Made by a program: the position numbers and the translations under genes. The notes beneath the pieces were generated by a model. That model was not told where the DNA came from. It saw only the letters and a program-made list of their open reading frames with translations, and ran no database searches. From positions 11,085,837 through 11,149,836 of the forward strand of contig NC_087080.1 of NCBI RefSeq assembly GCF_026151205.1: a DNA stretch of 64,000 nucleotides, written 5' to 3'. Origin of the DNA: Bolinopsis microptera. Lineage: Eukaryota; Ctenophora; Tentaculata; Lobata; Bolinopsidae. Numbering within the stretch: the stretch's first letter is position 1; each line of letters starts with the position of its first letter. Shown here one piece after another: positions 1 to 11,203 of this stretch.

Positions 1-2178
1 TTGAAGTCTATGACGTAAGCCTTACCCTTTGACAATAGGCTGTTAAATGGCGAATTTGGTGTAGCCATTGCAGGTGAAGATAACCGAGGACACTTGCGGT
101 TACCGTTAATGATGGGAGATGCTGGTGAAGTCCGTTTACTGTTTGGTAGTGTAGGGCTTTCAACTCGTTGTTTTTTGGAAAGAGGCCTACTTGAAGGGCT
201 TGGTGGGGATCGTAATTTCTGTGAAGATAATCGAGTGCTTGCAAGGGAGCTTTCACTCTGTGGACTTTCACTCGGTTGAATAATAGGAGATTTAATGATG
301 TCACTTGTTGCATCATGTAACTGGAAAGGATGCAAGGATCTAAGACGTTTATATTCTCTTACTATTTGAGGGTCTGTTCTTATGCACCTTTTATCAAAAG
401 AGATGAGAAACAAACCTGCCATCGAAGTGAGTCGTGATATAGCTGTGTAGGCCATGCCCGCCTTCCAATTTATGCCAGAGAGGTCTATGTATGCATTTTG
501 CAAGGTGACTCCTTGACATTTATGGATAGTTGAGGCCCAGCACAATGTTAGTGGTAGCTGGTACCTTTTTAGCCATACATTTGTTTTCTTAACCTTTTTG
601 CACTTGAACTGTTTTTCTACAGGACTGATCGGCACTGTACCTGCTAGTGTACAATTTTGATGGCAAAATTTGTTACACAAATGCATTATTTTTCTACCAA
701 CTTTTTCCATATCAAATTTGACATATACCTTGTCTATAACTTTCACAGACACATTGTTGCTGTTAGACGTGTCTGGGGTATTTTTGAATTTGATGTGCTT
801 CACAGTTCCGCAAACACCGTTACATAACTTGTCATTCACGTCGATATTTGCACGGACCATAACACGTGCCCCAAGCCCTAAAATAATTGAGGTTGGCAGT
901 CCAGCGGTCTTGTTTATGTCGTCAGTAACATAGTCTTTGATGTTTTTTTGTCACGTCAGTCTGATTGCTATTGTTAAACTGCTCATTAGAGAACTTATCA
1001 TGGGCTATAATGTTATGAACTTTGGTGGTAGCTGTAAGGTGGTCAACACACTTCTTGTTATGCTCAGAACATTTTGCATTTGTAGAGAATAGAAGCATAC
1101 TGTCCATGAGTTGACTAACGTTTGGTAATTGTGGTATCACTCTTGACTGTAGTAAACTAACATCTTTCTCGGTATGCTGTCCAGTCCTTAGCCGATGACA
1201 AACTTCAGTAAAGGGCGCGTCCCCTTTGCTCCTAACTACGTCAGTCAGCTCAGAAAAGGTACAGAAATCTTTCCAAAAATTGACACCGAGTGCTGCAAGG
1301 CCCCTCGGATCGAATATTTTAGTTTGTTGCACGGGTGGAATTTGGAAGAGATCTCCTACAAAAATGATGTTTATTCCGCCAAAATAGTCTTGGGTGCCGG
1401 ACATCCCGAATAATTGATTTAATCTGCTGTGAATTTGATTTAAATTTGTATTGCCTATCATAGATACTTCGTCAATGATGAGGTACCTAACATGCTTAAA
1501 GATGGAGTTGAACATTTTGTCTCTTTTTGCAGAATTTAAAGACTTTTGATTAAAAAAACCACCCTCTTGGCAATCAAGTTGAAGTAACTTGTGAACAGTT
1601 TGTCCATCTATGAGGGCGGCAGCAACACCAGTGCTGGCGGAAACCAAAACAGCAGAGTTGTGGGAGCCTCTTTTAAACGTGCGGTTTATACAGTGCCTTA
1701 TAGCTGTAATGAGGAATGATTTACCAACACCACCGGCTCCACTTATGAAGTGTATAAGTTGGTTTACTTTCTTACCATCGTTCGCGTTCTGAGCATGAGT
1801 CTGAATCATAGAAAATATGTCACGTTGCTTTTCATTGAGAGAGCTGACCATACTGTTGTATTCTTGTTCGGTAATTGGTGGCTCCTCGTAAGTGAACTTG
1901 AAGTTTTCAGTATCCTCTTCACGTTTCAAATTGTTTGGTGGATGGCTTGCGAGACCACGCGGATCAAGTTTGTCATCGTGAACATTGATGGGCACGTGCG
2001 AATTTAAAATATCTTCGGTAATTTCACTTATCATAGAATCAAGGGTTGCCTCATCAATGTGTTCAAATTTTTGCATGTTTGATTTTATGACATCGTATTT
2101 TGCAACAAATGACTCCTCAACTGTAGTATAATTCCCCAATATTTGTGCCTCATCAGTCCAAGGAAAGTATATAAACAA
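1..2178 (-). CDS. Helitron Pif1-type DNA helicase domain, frameshifted, continues beyond the window
   Basis: SF1 helicase motifs are clear: Walker A GAGGVGKS (about 1720-1745), Walker B IIDEVSMI (about 1460-1483), GDLFQIPPV (about 1330-1350), and after a frameshift STIHKCQGVTL (about 500-530) and YTAISR (about 431-451). The frame breaks at a run of seven A (complement of 946-952). A single-base change there restores a smooth Pif1 reading through to position 1. This could be decay or a homopolymer sequencing error. In Helitrons Rep and helicase form one protein that nicks, unwinds and mobilises single-stranded DNA. The frame overlaps the Rep frame (2085-2178) only because of the upstream frameshift. 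The tail after motif VI (below about 350) is Ser/Pro-rich. Confidence 0.85.
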
Positions 2179-5100
2179 ATCTTGCTATAGTAGTATTTCT
2201 CCGGATCTGTTTTTCTAGATGGTGTGTGACTACGAACAATTTGAGGACCAGTCCTTTTAATCATTGTTCCCAATGTTGCGTCCTTCAACTGAATAGTTCG
2301 GTCAACATTAGATTTTGTAATATTAGAAAATTTTTCATAATTTACAGCGAATTCTTTGTAGCACATGTCCTTTAAAGAATCAGGCCTCTGTGGATAACGA
2401 TCAATGTACCCTTTCATAAATATGTCATCAGAGTCTTGAGGCATATTTTCCATGTCACGACGGAACTTTAACATACCATGGCGTTGATCAGGCATGTCTG
2501 ATGGCACAAAAATCACCTTAGGATACGAGAATTTCATGGGTAGGTCAGTTGTTCGGAATACAGACTCTTTTATGGAAACAGACCTTGCGTCAATGAAAAC
2601 ATTACCTAGTGATTTTAATTTGTCTCGAGCATTCTTGTTTTCATCATTCATAATATTATTTTTGACGTCTTTCATGGCATCGCAAACGTCCTTCTCAGTT
2701 TTTGTCGCATAATTAACTAAATAATTGACCATGTCCCACATCCCCACAATATACTGAACATCAATGTTAGATTCCAAGCAACGAAGCAACGTTTCATTGT
2801 ACGGATTTATAAGCTCCGCTCCGATTTGCCTAATATAGATGACACGACTTTTTCGGCCTTTGTTCCTGTCTGCTGATATATTGTGTAGGTCAGCATTGGT
2901 CATCTCTTTTCCGTCAGCATCTACAATGATAGTTCTTCTGGAAATTGGCCTCGGAAAGAAGAATCTGCAAGCATCTTCAGCAACACCTTTTCTGCAAGTT
3001 TTTGTATGAGAATGTGTTTGGAGTTTTACCAAAGCACTAAGCACAGGATCCTCCTCTGGGGTAGGTTTTTTAGTAGTGATGTATTTGTCTATATACTTTA
3101 TTATAGTTTCAATAGAATCCACCCCAACTATAGGTGCTCCAATACACTTTAACATCATGTGAAAATGTGGAGAGCCCCTGTCACCAAATTCATCACGGCC
3201 TGTATAAGCCTCGGTTGCGCCAAGAATTTGTTTTTTCTCGAGAAGGAACGATATTATTTTACGAATATATCTATCAAACATGCGAACTGCTATAACCGGA
3301 TCAGTACGCAAGAGCTCATGTTTGCGATGCCACGAAATGTCCGTTAGTAATTGATCGGAAGGTTCTATCCCCATCAAAGTCAATATGGCTGGAATCGAAT
3401 AAACCAAGTCATTGAAACTAAAAGTTAAGAACCATGTGAAGGTACCCAATTGACTTACCATGCCCAACGCATCGCTTTTTACCCTCTGCCAGAATGCAGG
3501 TGTGCCCTTAACGTCCTTCATGTAACGAAATGCATCAATATTGTTCAATAGTTGTTCTGTGCTTATGAGTTTATTAGTAAAAAGACCGGCTGTCAACCTA
3601 ATACCATCTGTGCTGATTTTGCGTGACTTTTGAAGGTGTATTGATGCAGCATTGTATATTGATTCACGTTCGACACATGCTTGCGTGAAAAATATGTACT
3701 CAGGATCCATGGCAAATTTTCTATCTGCAGAGTAAAGGTGATGTTTAGCATATTGTTTTCTACTTAACTTTGGGATAAGTTTGCTGGCAATCAAGGCTTG
3801 CCTATCTGAGTCATGAAAATGGCCTTTCCCCAGGGGAAACAGGTTTGGAAATGATAAAGGCTCTGCTAACGAGTCAGATAAGGCAGGTATCGGTGTCTTC
3901 CCTTGTCCTGGTGCAAAGTCCATAACTGGAACTTCGTGGATAAAATTTTGCAGAGGATCCTTATATTGAATACAATGCTCATAGGGCAGTTGGTCGTATG
4001 TACCCTCATTACATATGTTTGCTACAATTTCGTCAACCAGCGATGAAGCGATAACATGAGCATTGTCTGCAAAATGTACGTTAAAGAAGTCTTGGTGGTC
4101 ATTGTATTTGCCTTTAATCCAATCGTCATTCAGTACAGTGAAAGTATACAGTGGGTTATGCTTTTTTAACCATATTAAGACATTAATGCATTTCTTAGGG
4201 TCCACATCATCAACTAAAACAACAGTTTTGTGGCTTACATCACGCTTAATTTTAACCTTAAGAACTCCAAGATCGGGAATATTCCGAGGGAGTTTGAGAC
4301 AACTTTCCTGGGCATCAATCGGAACATTAACAACCGCGCCCCTAATACCACGTTGGCCACCAGCAGGTAAAGACCGTATTTTCATAAACTGGATACGCAT
4401 TGCTACAAGGCGGGTCTCTGTTGGATTCATGACAAGATTGTCTGGTAATGAACCAGTTTCGAGTTTCATGGGTATAGTAGCCAGTGGACAAATTTTGTTA
4501 GACTTGCGATAACTGCTACACCGTTTGCAAATCCAAGTTTGCTGTTTCCCAGATTTGGCAGATGTTTTGTCAAATTTGACAACATTTTGACGAAAATGTA
4601 AAGTATTGCAATTACGGAAGGCTGAAATAACTTCAAAATCGGGTTTGTCATGACCATCTGGGGCTTCATTAGTAGATTCTGCAGATTGTGTAAGTCTGGG
4701 AGAGGGCAGTGATGTTGTAGGAGTTGTGGCTCTGTCAGAATTTGGTAATGGGGAAGTAAACAATTTGTACGGTCGCGGTGGTGACTGAGAATCTTTTTGT
4801 CTGTCATAATTGCTTGTTTTAGTTGAGTCATGGGGTGAGGTGTAAGTCTGAGTAGATGAGAGGGGTGACAATATTGTCTGTGTGATGGTTTCAACTGATA
4901 TGTTATGCAACCCCTCCGTTTTAGTTAGCTTCCGTCGAATACGAGCTTGCTTTTGTCTATCCCTCTCTTTCTGTTTGTCTTCCTCTGTCATATTCAGTCT
5001 GTACTGTTTAGCCTTGTCTCTTTTCTTTTGTTTTTCATCCTCTGTCAGCGTCTTGTTCAGTCTATCCTGTTTGGCCTTGTCTCTTTTCTTTTGTTTTTCT

Positions 5101-8100
5101 TCCTCTGTCAGCGTCTTATTCAGTCTATCCTGTTTGTCCTTGTCTCTTTTCTTTTGTTTTTCCTCCTCTGTCAGCGTCTTTTTCAGTCTATCCTGTTTGG
5201 CCTTGTCTCTTTTCTTTTGTTTTTCTTTCTCTGTCAGCGTCTTATTCAGTTTATCCTGTTTGTCCTTGTCTCTTTTCTTTTGTTTTTCCTCCTCTGTCAG
5301 CGTCTTATTCAGTCTTTTCTGTTTCTGCCTATCTCTCTCCTTCTGTTTGTCCTCCTCTGTAAGATTCAGTCTGTACTGTTTAGCCTTGTCCCTTTGCTTT
5401 TGTTTTTCCTCCTCCGTCAGCGTCTTTTTCAGTCTCCTCTGTTTTTCCTTGTCTCTTTTATTTTGTTTTTCCTCCTCTGTTAGCGGCTTATTCAGTCTAA
5501 TCCGTTGTAGCCTATCTCTCTCCTTCTGTTTGTCCTCCTGTGTAAAATTGAGCCTTCTATGTTTTGACTTGTCTCTTCTCTGATGTTTATACTCGTCTGT
5601 CTGAGTGTCATTGTACGGGTCAAAAAAGGGAACATGCTCTTGTGAGATAGGGGTGTCGTCGATAAAGTCGTCGAAGATGCAGTCAGATGTATCACTGTCA
5701 ATGTCTAGGGTATCGTCAGAGGAGTGGGCAGCTTCATCATCAACAAATCGATTTTTAGCCCCACCACCCCACTGCTGATATGAATTACAAAAACTGTGTA
5801 ACTCAGTAACATTAGGTAAAGTTGGGTGATCTATCTTTGAAGATAGAAGGGGAAAAGCTGTTGAGGTGATAGAATGGCCCAGCTGTGCAGGCTGGTGCTG
5901 GGCTGACAAAAATAACATTATGTTACGGCAAGGTTGTGGATTATGTACAAGTGCTGGTAGTGCAAATCCATCGGATGATGAAAGAATTAATTTGATTGAC
6001 GCTGGTTGCAAAGATTCTTGTAACGGTGGAAGTGGTTGGGATAATCCTGGTAAAGGAAAATGTTGTAATGGTGGCAGTGACGGCGGATTGGATTGTTGTA
6101 GTGATGTCAGTGGGAGGGATAATACTGGTGGAAAAGATTGTTCTAAAGTAGGTAGCGAGAAGGATGGTACTGGTGAAGATTCTCGTAGATTGAAAACGGT
6201 TGGGAGTGACACTGGCGGTGAAGATTCTTCTGATGGTGTAAGTAGCGGTAACAATACTGGCGGAGAAGAATGTTCAGCAGGCAACAGCGAAGGGGATGAC
6301 AGTGGCAGTGAAGGTTGTCCAGATGTTGGAGAAGACGGAGACAATGCTGGTGGAGAAGAATGTTCTTCAGTTATTAGTGAAGGTAATGACAGTGCCAGTG
6401 AAGGTTGTTCAGATATAGGAGAACAGGGGGACGATACTGGTGGAGAAGAATGTTCTGCAGGCAGCATTGAAGGGGATAACAGTACAAGTGAAGGTTGTTC
6501 AGATGTATGGGAATAGGGGGACAATGCTGGTGGATAAGAATGTTCTTCAGTTATTAGTGAAGGGAATGACAGTAGAAGTGAAGGTTGCTCAGATATAGGA
6601 GAACAGGGGGACGATACTGGTGGAGAAAAATGTTCTGCAGGCAGCATTGAAGGGGATGACAGTACAAGTGAAGGTTGTTCAGATGTATGAGAATAGGGGG
6701 ACAATGCTGGTGGAGAAGAATGTTCTTCAGTTATTAGTGAAGGGGATGACAGTGGCAGTGAAGGTTGTTCAGATATAGGAGAACAGGGGGACGAGGCTGA
6801 TGGAGAAGAATGTTGTGACGGCGGCAGTGACAAATCTAAATTGCAACTATTAGTGGGGACAAAAGGAGCTGTAGAAACGGACGATGATGATGACACAAGT
6901 ATGCCATTGTTCTTATGAAGGGTGGTGAGTTGTGAAGAAAGAGGGCGGGATGACGACACCCGTTCATTCTTATCAAGGGTGCTGGGCTGTGAAGTAGATC
7001 TTGGCTTGAGCGTTCTGAATGTGAGACTGAAACGGTAGCCAAGGGAATGACGAGAGAAACTTCCGGGCGCAATACGATGAAAAAAAGATACCTGTGTCTC
7101 AGGATGCATGACAAATAAAGAATTGGAGAGAAGCTGCTGACTATATGAGGGGCGCTCCTTTTTACACGCAGCAAAATCCATGTTACGTGTAGCCCCAATG
7201 GAGAGCGTAGCAATTTTGGCAGACTTGTCCAAGTGTCGTTCATCATCCTTGTGATAAGGTAAGATGACAGAGGGGTCTTCGTAGAAATTAACCAAGATGC
7301 TGTTGAAGTTGGATGAAAGCTTAATATTGACCATGAACAAAACTGTTTGCAGTATAGGATAGGATCGAATAGGGATAGGACTAAGATGCATAGTGGCCCT
7401 GTTATAAATATATTTATGCTCACCGAAAAGAAGGACCTTTGAAGAATTGATTCCCTGTCTAACAAACATACCCTGTGCAACCTTTGCTAGAAGCAGTTTC
7501 TCAACCTCCTGTACAATACGGGCAGATAGGAAATTCGTGTAATAACTTAACCTTTTACGAAGCCAATCTGGGCACTTGGACAAAATTGATGACGTAGATG
7601 CAATAGGGTCAGGTGAAGCAGATGGAGGAGCATTAGTAGCATCTGGTCGGGCAGTTGGAGCAGGAAGTGATGAAGCACAAGGAGGGTCTGCAGGAGAAGG
7701 AGCTGATACAGTGGTAGGTGGAGCAGATGTAGCAGGAGGCAGATCAGATGGAGGAGCATTGGTAGCATCTGGTCGGGCAGTTGGAGCAGGAAGTGATGAA
7801 GGGGTAGCAGGAACAGGGTTAGGTATAGGAGTAGTTGGAGCTGGTTCAAGAAGTGATGGAGCAGAATCAGTAGGGGTAGGTGGAGCTGGTAGAGTAGATG
7901 TTTGAATAACAGCTATAGCCGCAGAAGCAGTTGCCGATGCAGATGCCGAAACAGCAGGATTAGTGGTCAAATGAGTGGAATCATCGTATTGATGAGCTGT
8001 TAGTGGAACAGTGACTGGTATGGATGTATGAGAACCCACAGATGGAAGAGGACTTCGAGTAGATTGAGCAACGGTAGTATCTGAATTGAGATGGTAATGG

Positions 8101-8954
8101 CGAGTGGTCCGATCAACAGATAAACTGTGAGATGTTACAGAAGCGTATGTCCTAAGTTGGACTTGGACGGGTTGAGGAAAGTACTGTGAATGGGATGCTT
8201 CCTCCTTAGAATCAGTAACAGGTTGAAGAGTTAATGAAGCAATAGGAGCAGGTGCAGGGTCTGGTGGAGGTTTAGATGACCCCGTGTAAGTCGAGTCCCA
8301 GGAATTGTTTACATAATTGGGAAAAGAAGAAAGGGGCATAACCGTTGGTTGGAAACGATCCTCGACATAGCAGAGTAAATCATGTGGCAATGAGGAGATG
8401 CCATGTGAGTAAGCGTGAATATTTGCTTTCACGATTTTCTTCAACATGACATTGTCACGATAGCTAAGGTGAAGCTTATCCTTAGCCAGATAGACCTTAG
8501 GATCTGTTCTAGTTGTGTCCCAGGGGGATGAAATTACAGTACATCCACGCCTAAACGAAAGACCATGTATTTCCTTATTGAAAGCAGCTAACTTGTCCAT
8601 TAAGGTAGGGCTAATATCAAGTCTAGGTATTATGATGTTGACAATAACATGAGCACGTTTGAATTTATTGTTAACAGCATCAATGAATTCATTGAAAGCA
8701 GCTGCAAACTGTTGTTGATTACAAGCTGAGCGACCACTGATGTTATTGGTGCCCAGCAAAACTTAAACGATATCAGCCTGTAAATCTACAACTGCCCGTC
8801 TGAGATTGTACACACAGTCAGTAATCTGCGAGATGGCCTTGCCTCGACATGCAAGGACTTCTAAACTTTTGTATGAATCCACAAACCTCTCTTTCTCTGT
8901 TTCATTGGTACTATCCCCTACATACTTTGGTATCGAATCTCCAATAACAACGAC
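2085..8954 (-). CDS. Helitron protein, main part: SGNH esterase, AlkB-like dioxygenase, repeats, HUH Rep (nonsense codon and frameshift)
   Basis: Domains in order. SGNH hydrolase (8954 to about 8410): GDS at the start, GTNN after the break, and DKLHLS as the Asp-His pair. AlkB-like 2-oxoglutarate/Fe(II) oxygenase (about 7575-7000): HKD near 7250, FFHRI near 7080, and RYRFSLTFR near 7030. Ser/Pro repeats (6840-6230), then Lys/Glu/Arg repeats (5590-4960). CxxC-type segment near 4500-4560 and a region resembling Helitron-associated DUF6570. Helitron-type Rep: PHFHM at about 3163-3177 (HUH) and YIDKY at about 3085-3100 (two catalytic tyrosines). An in-frame TAA at 8763-8765 splits the SGNH domain, and the first codon after it on this frame is not ATG. 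The Rep frame is lost near 2165 at the conserved YYYS...FPW motif and continues in the helicase frame. The long N-terminal additions are unusual for a Helitron. Confidence 0.85.
4960..5590 (-). repeat. 63-bp coding tandem repeat (21-residue Lys/Glu/Arg helix repeat)
   Basis: About ten units of 63 bp encode variants of LNKTLTEEEKQKKRDKAKQD within the Helitron protein. The charged heptad-like pattern predicts a long helix. Length stays a multiple of three and the sense frame stays open. The long plus-strand open frames over this stretch are antisense shadows. Confidence 0.85.
6230..6830 (-). repeat. 90-bp coding tandem repeat (30-residue Ser/Pro-rich repeat)
   Basis: About six units of 90 bp alternate two subtypes and encode a Ser/Pro/Glu-rich linker (for example LITEEHSSPPALSP) between the AlkB-like and Rep parts of the Helitron protein. 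Divergence between units is small, so the array probably expanded by unequal exchange or slippage. Confidence 0.8.
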
Positions 8955-9093
8955 CTGATAAATAGGGAATATTAGTGATAAGTGCATCTATCAAATTTGG
9001 GGTTAATTAAACATCTTAAATGGAATTGTTAACAATTGCATTGAAAGCGAATACTTGAAATAAAGGAGCACAGAAGATTATAAAGAAATTAAC

Positions 9094-9302
9094 CTTCTTG
9101 TCAGTAAACACGGTTCTATCATTAGTTTGCACAAATGATGTGGTTGGGCCTGGATTTAACTCAATATCTCCAGAGAGCAATAACAGCAGAGTGCACACAC
9201 CTGACCACAGATTGCATTGTGGCAGAATTGAATTGCGAACAATAAACAATTCCTGGGGTGTGCACAAAACAATCCAGGTATCACACTCAAAGAGCGTTAA
9301 AC
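9094..9302 (-). CDS. Helitron gene exon 2 carrying a 2A ribosome-skipping motif
   Basis: The frame contains LLLLLSGDIELNPGP at about 9145-9189. It matches the 2A consensus D(V/I)ExNPGP, which makes ribosomes skip the Gly-Pro bond. The leucine-rich run before it resembles 2A peptides of sea urchin and other non-LTR elements, where the same stretch can also act as a signal sequence. The acceptor is a strong pyrimidine tract ending CCTAG/G at 9303. The donor is GACAAGAAG/GTTAAT at 9094, phase 0, joining after a 139 bp intron to the GDS block of the SGNH domain at 8954. No ATG lies close upstream in the exon, so it needs the upstream exon. Confidence 0.7.
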
Positions 9303-9483
9303 CTAGGAGAGAAACAGTATTATTATCAATTTATAAAACCCTGGTTAAATATTAGTATGATATTGTTTGTAATAAGTGTTTGTAAATAAAATTTAATAAA
9401 AGTGTTTAATAATATTATTCTTTTATAAATTATGGCGTGTTTCATTTATACCGTTGCCTAGATAAAATTGTGAAATTCATCAC

Positions 9484-9973
9484 CTGTAGTAGAGAGCATG
9501 CGGATGTCCACGAAAGCAGCCGACAAGAGTACGGATGTGACTAACGCCGCACTCAACCTGTTTGACACGAAGAACAGCCTCCTAAATCTGAAACCTTTAC
9601 AAACACCACCCCCGTTGTGAGAGAAATACACGGAGTGATGCAGAAACAGTATCCAAATATACTGTATGTTATTAACATAACAGTGAATGTTTGTAATCAC
9701 TACAGCGGATAATTGAGCGAGGGGGGTTAAAACAGCCATAACAAAATCAACCACACAGGACCAAACAATAGTTAAATCATGGTAACATTCATTTTCAATT
9801 AAATTGCCAGGGCCAGGTCCAAAATCATAAGAAAAAGCGAGAATAGCAATTAGTAATAACTTGAATCTCATATCTTTAATCAAAATGTAATTTATAACGT
9901 TTGTGTGAAAATATCGAGGGAAAAGAGTTAGTTCCGTGTCCCGGTCGCATTTATAGCTGAATCGTGTAACCAT
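9484..9973 (-). CDS. Helitron gene exon 1: hydrophobic N-terminal protein upstream of the 2A motif
   Basis: Open frame from an ATG at 9973. A second in-frame ATG at 9871 begins a clear signal-peptide-like stretch (MRFKLLLIAILAFS), so 9871 may be the true start. Further hydrophobic segments follow (around VVDFVMAVLTPLAQLSAVVI). The exon can end at 9484 before a good donor (ACAG/GTGATG). Its leftover phase fits the acceptor at 9303 of the 2A exon exactly, with a 181 bp intron. I recognise no domain. If translated, the 2A motif in the next exon would release this part as a separate product of about 180-215 residues. The exon assignment is inferred from splice sites and phase only. Confidence 0.45.
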
Positions 9974-10214
9974 GGGGAGCGCATTTTACACTTAGTAGAA
10001 TACAAAGCAAATATTGCCACCAGCGACAACAATGCGCGCAGGCACGTACGGTCGCGCTCACGCTCGCAGGCACGGTCGCAAAGCTACCATATCCAAAAAA
10101 ACCTCGTTCGCTAACCCTTGTCCTTGACTCTTTTGTGCCTTCGGCACTTTGAGTCATGGATCGGGAAAAAATTATAATTGTAGAATTCTGAAAACCCAAT
10201 TTTTTTTTTTTTTT
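9974..10214. other. Spacer upstream of the Helitron gene
   Basis: Short GC-rich stretch (about 10030-10080). A hairpin with a TTCG loop (GTGCCTTCGGCAC near 10136) lies between GACTC/GAGTC arms. A 16-base T run covers 10201-10216. The Helitron promoter and 5' end should lie here, but I found no decisive 5' TC terminus. Confidence 0.4.
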
Positions 10215-10246
10215 TTAATTTATTGATTCAAGTTGAAACAATTTAC

Positions 10247-10335
10247 CAGATATCGCTTCTTTAAATATATCAACGCCACGATCAATATAATATCTCGCCA
10301 TGTTTTCGACAGCCTCAAGAAAAGGTTCGACATCT
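10247..10335 (-). pseudogene. DNA polymerase B exon fragment (after the 4.1 kb intron)
   Basis: Acceptor TTCAG/A at 10336 opens an 89-nt frame starting DVEPFLEAVENM, the DV.PF.eA motif of Polinton-type PolB. Its phase completes the Arg codon left split at 14420 (YYNNR), so the two exons splice in frame. The exon can end at a donor (TCTG/GTAAAT) at 10247. Without splicing, the frame meets TAA at 10215 and then the A-run. The palm domain expected downstream is not seen, because the Helitron occupies the next DNA. Confidence 0.7.
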
Positions 10336-10516
10336 CTGAAATGGTATATTTTTGAAGAATAACATTAAAAATTTTCAAATTTTATCTGGCAACTTTAATT
10401 TGCTGACGGAAACCACGGAATATATATATTTATTGTGTAGAAGTCCAGCCATGAAATATATATATATCAACACCGACTTTTAATGTGTAGGAGTACAGCT
10501 ACAAAATATATATGTA

Positions 10517-11193
10517 CAGCAGGGTGTCAGAATTATTGGCGTGTTTGAAATTTTATGTGTATTTTATGATGAAATCAATATTTTTCGACGGGTCATAACT
10601 TTACTTCTGAATGTCGAAATTACAAAATTCAAAAACTGGTTTGTAGACAATCGTTTGAACTTTTTCTTAATTTCAGAATTTTGTGTTGATGTACGTCAAA
10701 ACCCATAATTTAGGCCGTTATTTAAAGGGTCGATTCCATACTTGGTTAGATTTACGAAGGAGTAAGGGATTTATGTGTAATTTTTTTTCGGTGAATTTTT
10801 TCTGAAATTATTCTTTAGACTAAAGTGCACAGCTCTTCAGGCGATAGCGAAACATATAGAAAACTATAGATTTTATAAAAGCTCTCTTTCTCCTCTAACT
10901 GACCCAATAAAATATAGTCGGGCGGACTCATCCCGGAATTCAGAGGAAGCAGCCGAAGGCTTCAAGTCCAATAATCAAAATTTTTCTCTTTCGTCGTAAT
11001 TATCGACGAAATTTAACTTCTTTCAGACTTCGTTTTTAGACTGAACTGTAGTATAAAAGATTATCTACCGAATGATCAAGATTCCATAGGAAACTGACCC
11101 TCAGAAGTCAAGTAATGATCGTTTCTAAAAGCTTGGGTAAGCTAAAATTTCACGCAAAATTGTCTACGCGCCAATAATTATGACACCCTGCTG
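10517..11193. mobile_element. Tc1/mariner-type MITE, 677 bp
   Basis: Inverted ends CAGCAGGGTGTCAGAATTAT and its complement, differing at one base in the first 24, are flanked by TA on both sides (10515-10516 and 11194-11195). It lies inside a (TA)n tract. No transposase frame is present. CAGGGTGTCA.AATTATTGG termini with TA duplication are typical of mariner-derived MITEs. Confidence 0.85.
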
Positions 11194-11203
11194 TATATAT
11201 ATA

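Larger units (their letters stand above)
1..9973 (-). mobile_element. Autonomous Helitron, most of the element; 3' part runs off the window start
   Basis: A single minus-strand gene with HUH Rep and Pif1 helicase domains marks this as a Helitron. Coding sequence is continuous from about 9973 down to position 1 apart from two short introns, one nonsense codon and two frameshifts. The 3' hairpin and CTRR terminus lie outside the window. The 5' TC end was not found, so 9973 is only the first ATG. The breaks indicate a recently inactivated copy, or assembly errors where a homopolymer is involved. It lies directly downstream of the decayed DNA polymerase B on the same strand. Confidence 0.85.

Noticed and set aside
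4882-5583. Long plus-strand open frames rich in Ser/Leu/Phe/Cys
   Set aside because: Antisense shadow of the Lys/Glu/Arg 63-bp repeat in the Helitron protein; no start context or family similarity.
5866-6516. 216-residue plus-strand frame rich in Gly/Ser/Asp/Cys
   Set aside because: Antisense of the 90-bp Ser/Pro repeat; composition follows the sense repeat and it ends at random within it.
9800-9850. DFGPGPGN after the first signal-like peptide as a second 2A motif
   Set aside because: Lacks the ExNPGP core; similarity is limited to Gly/Pro.
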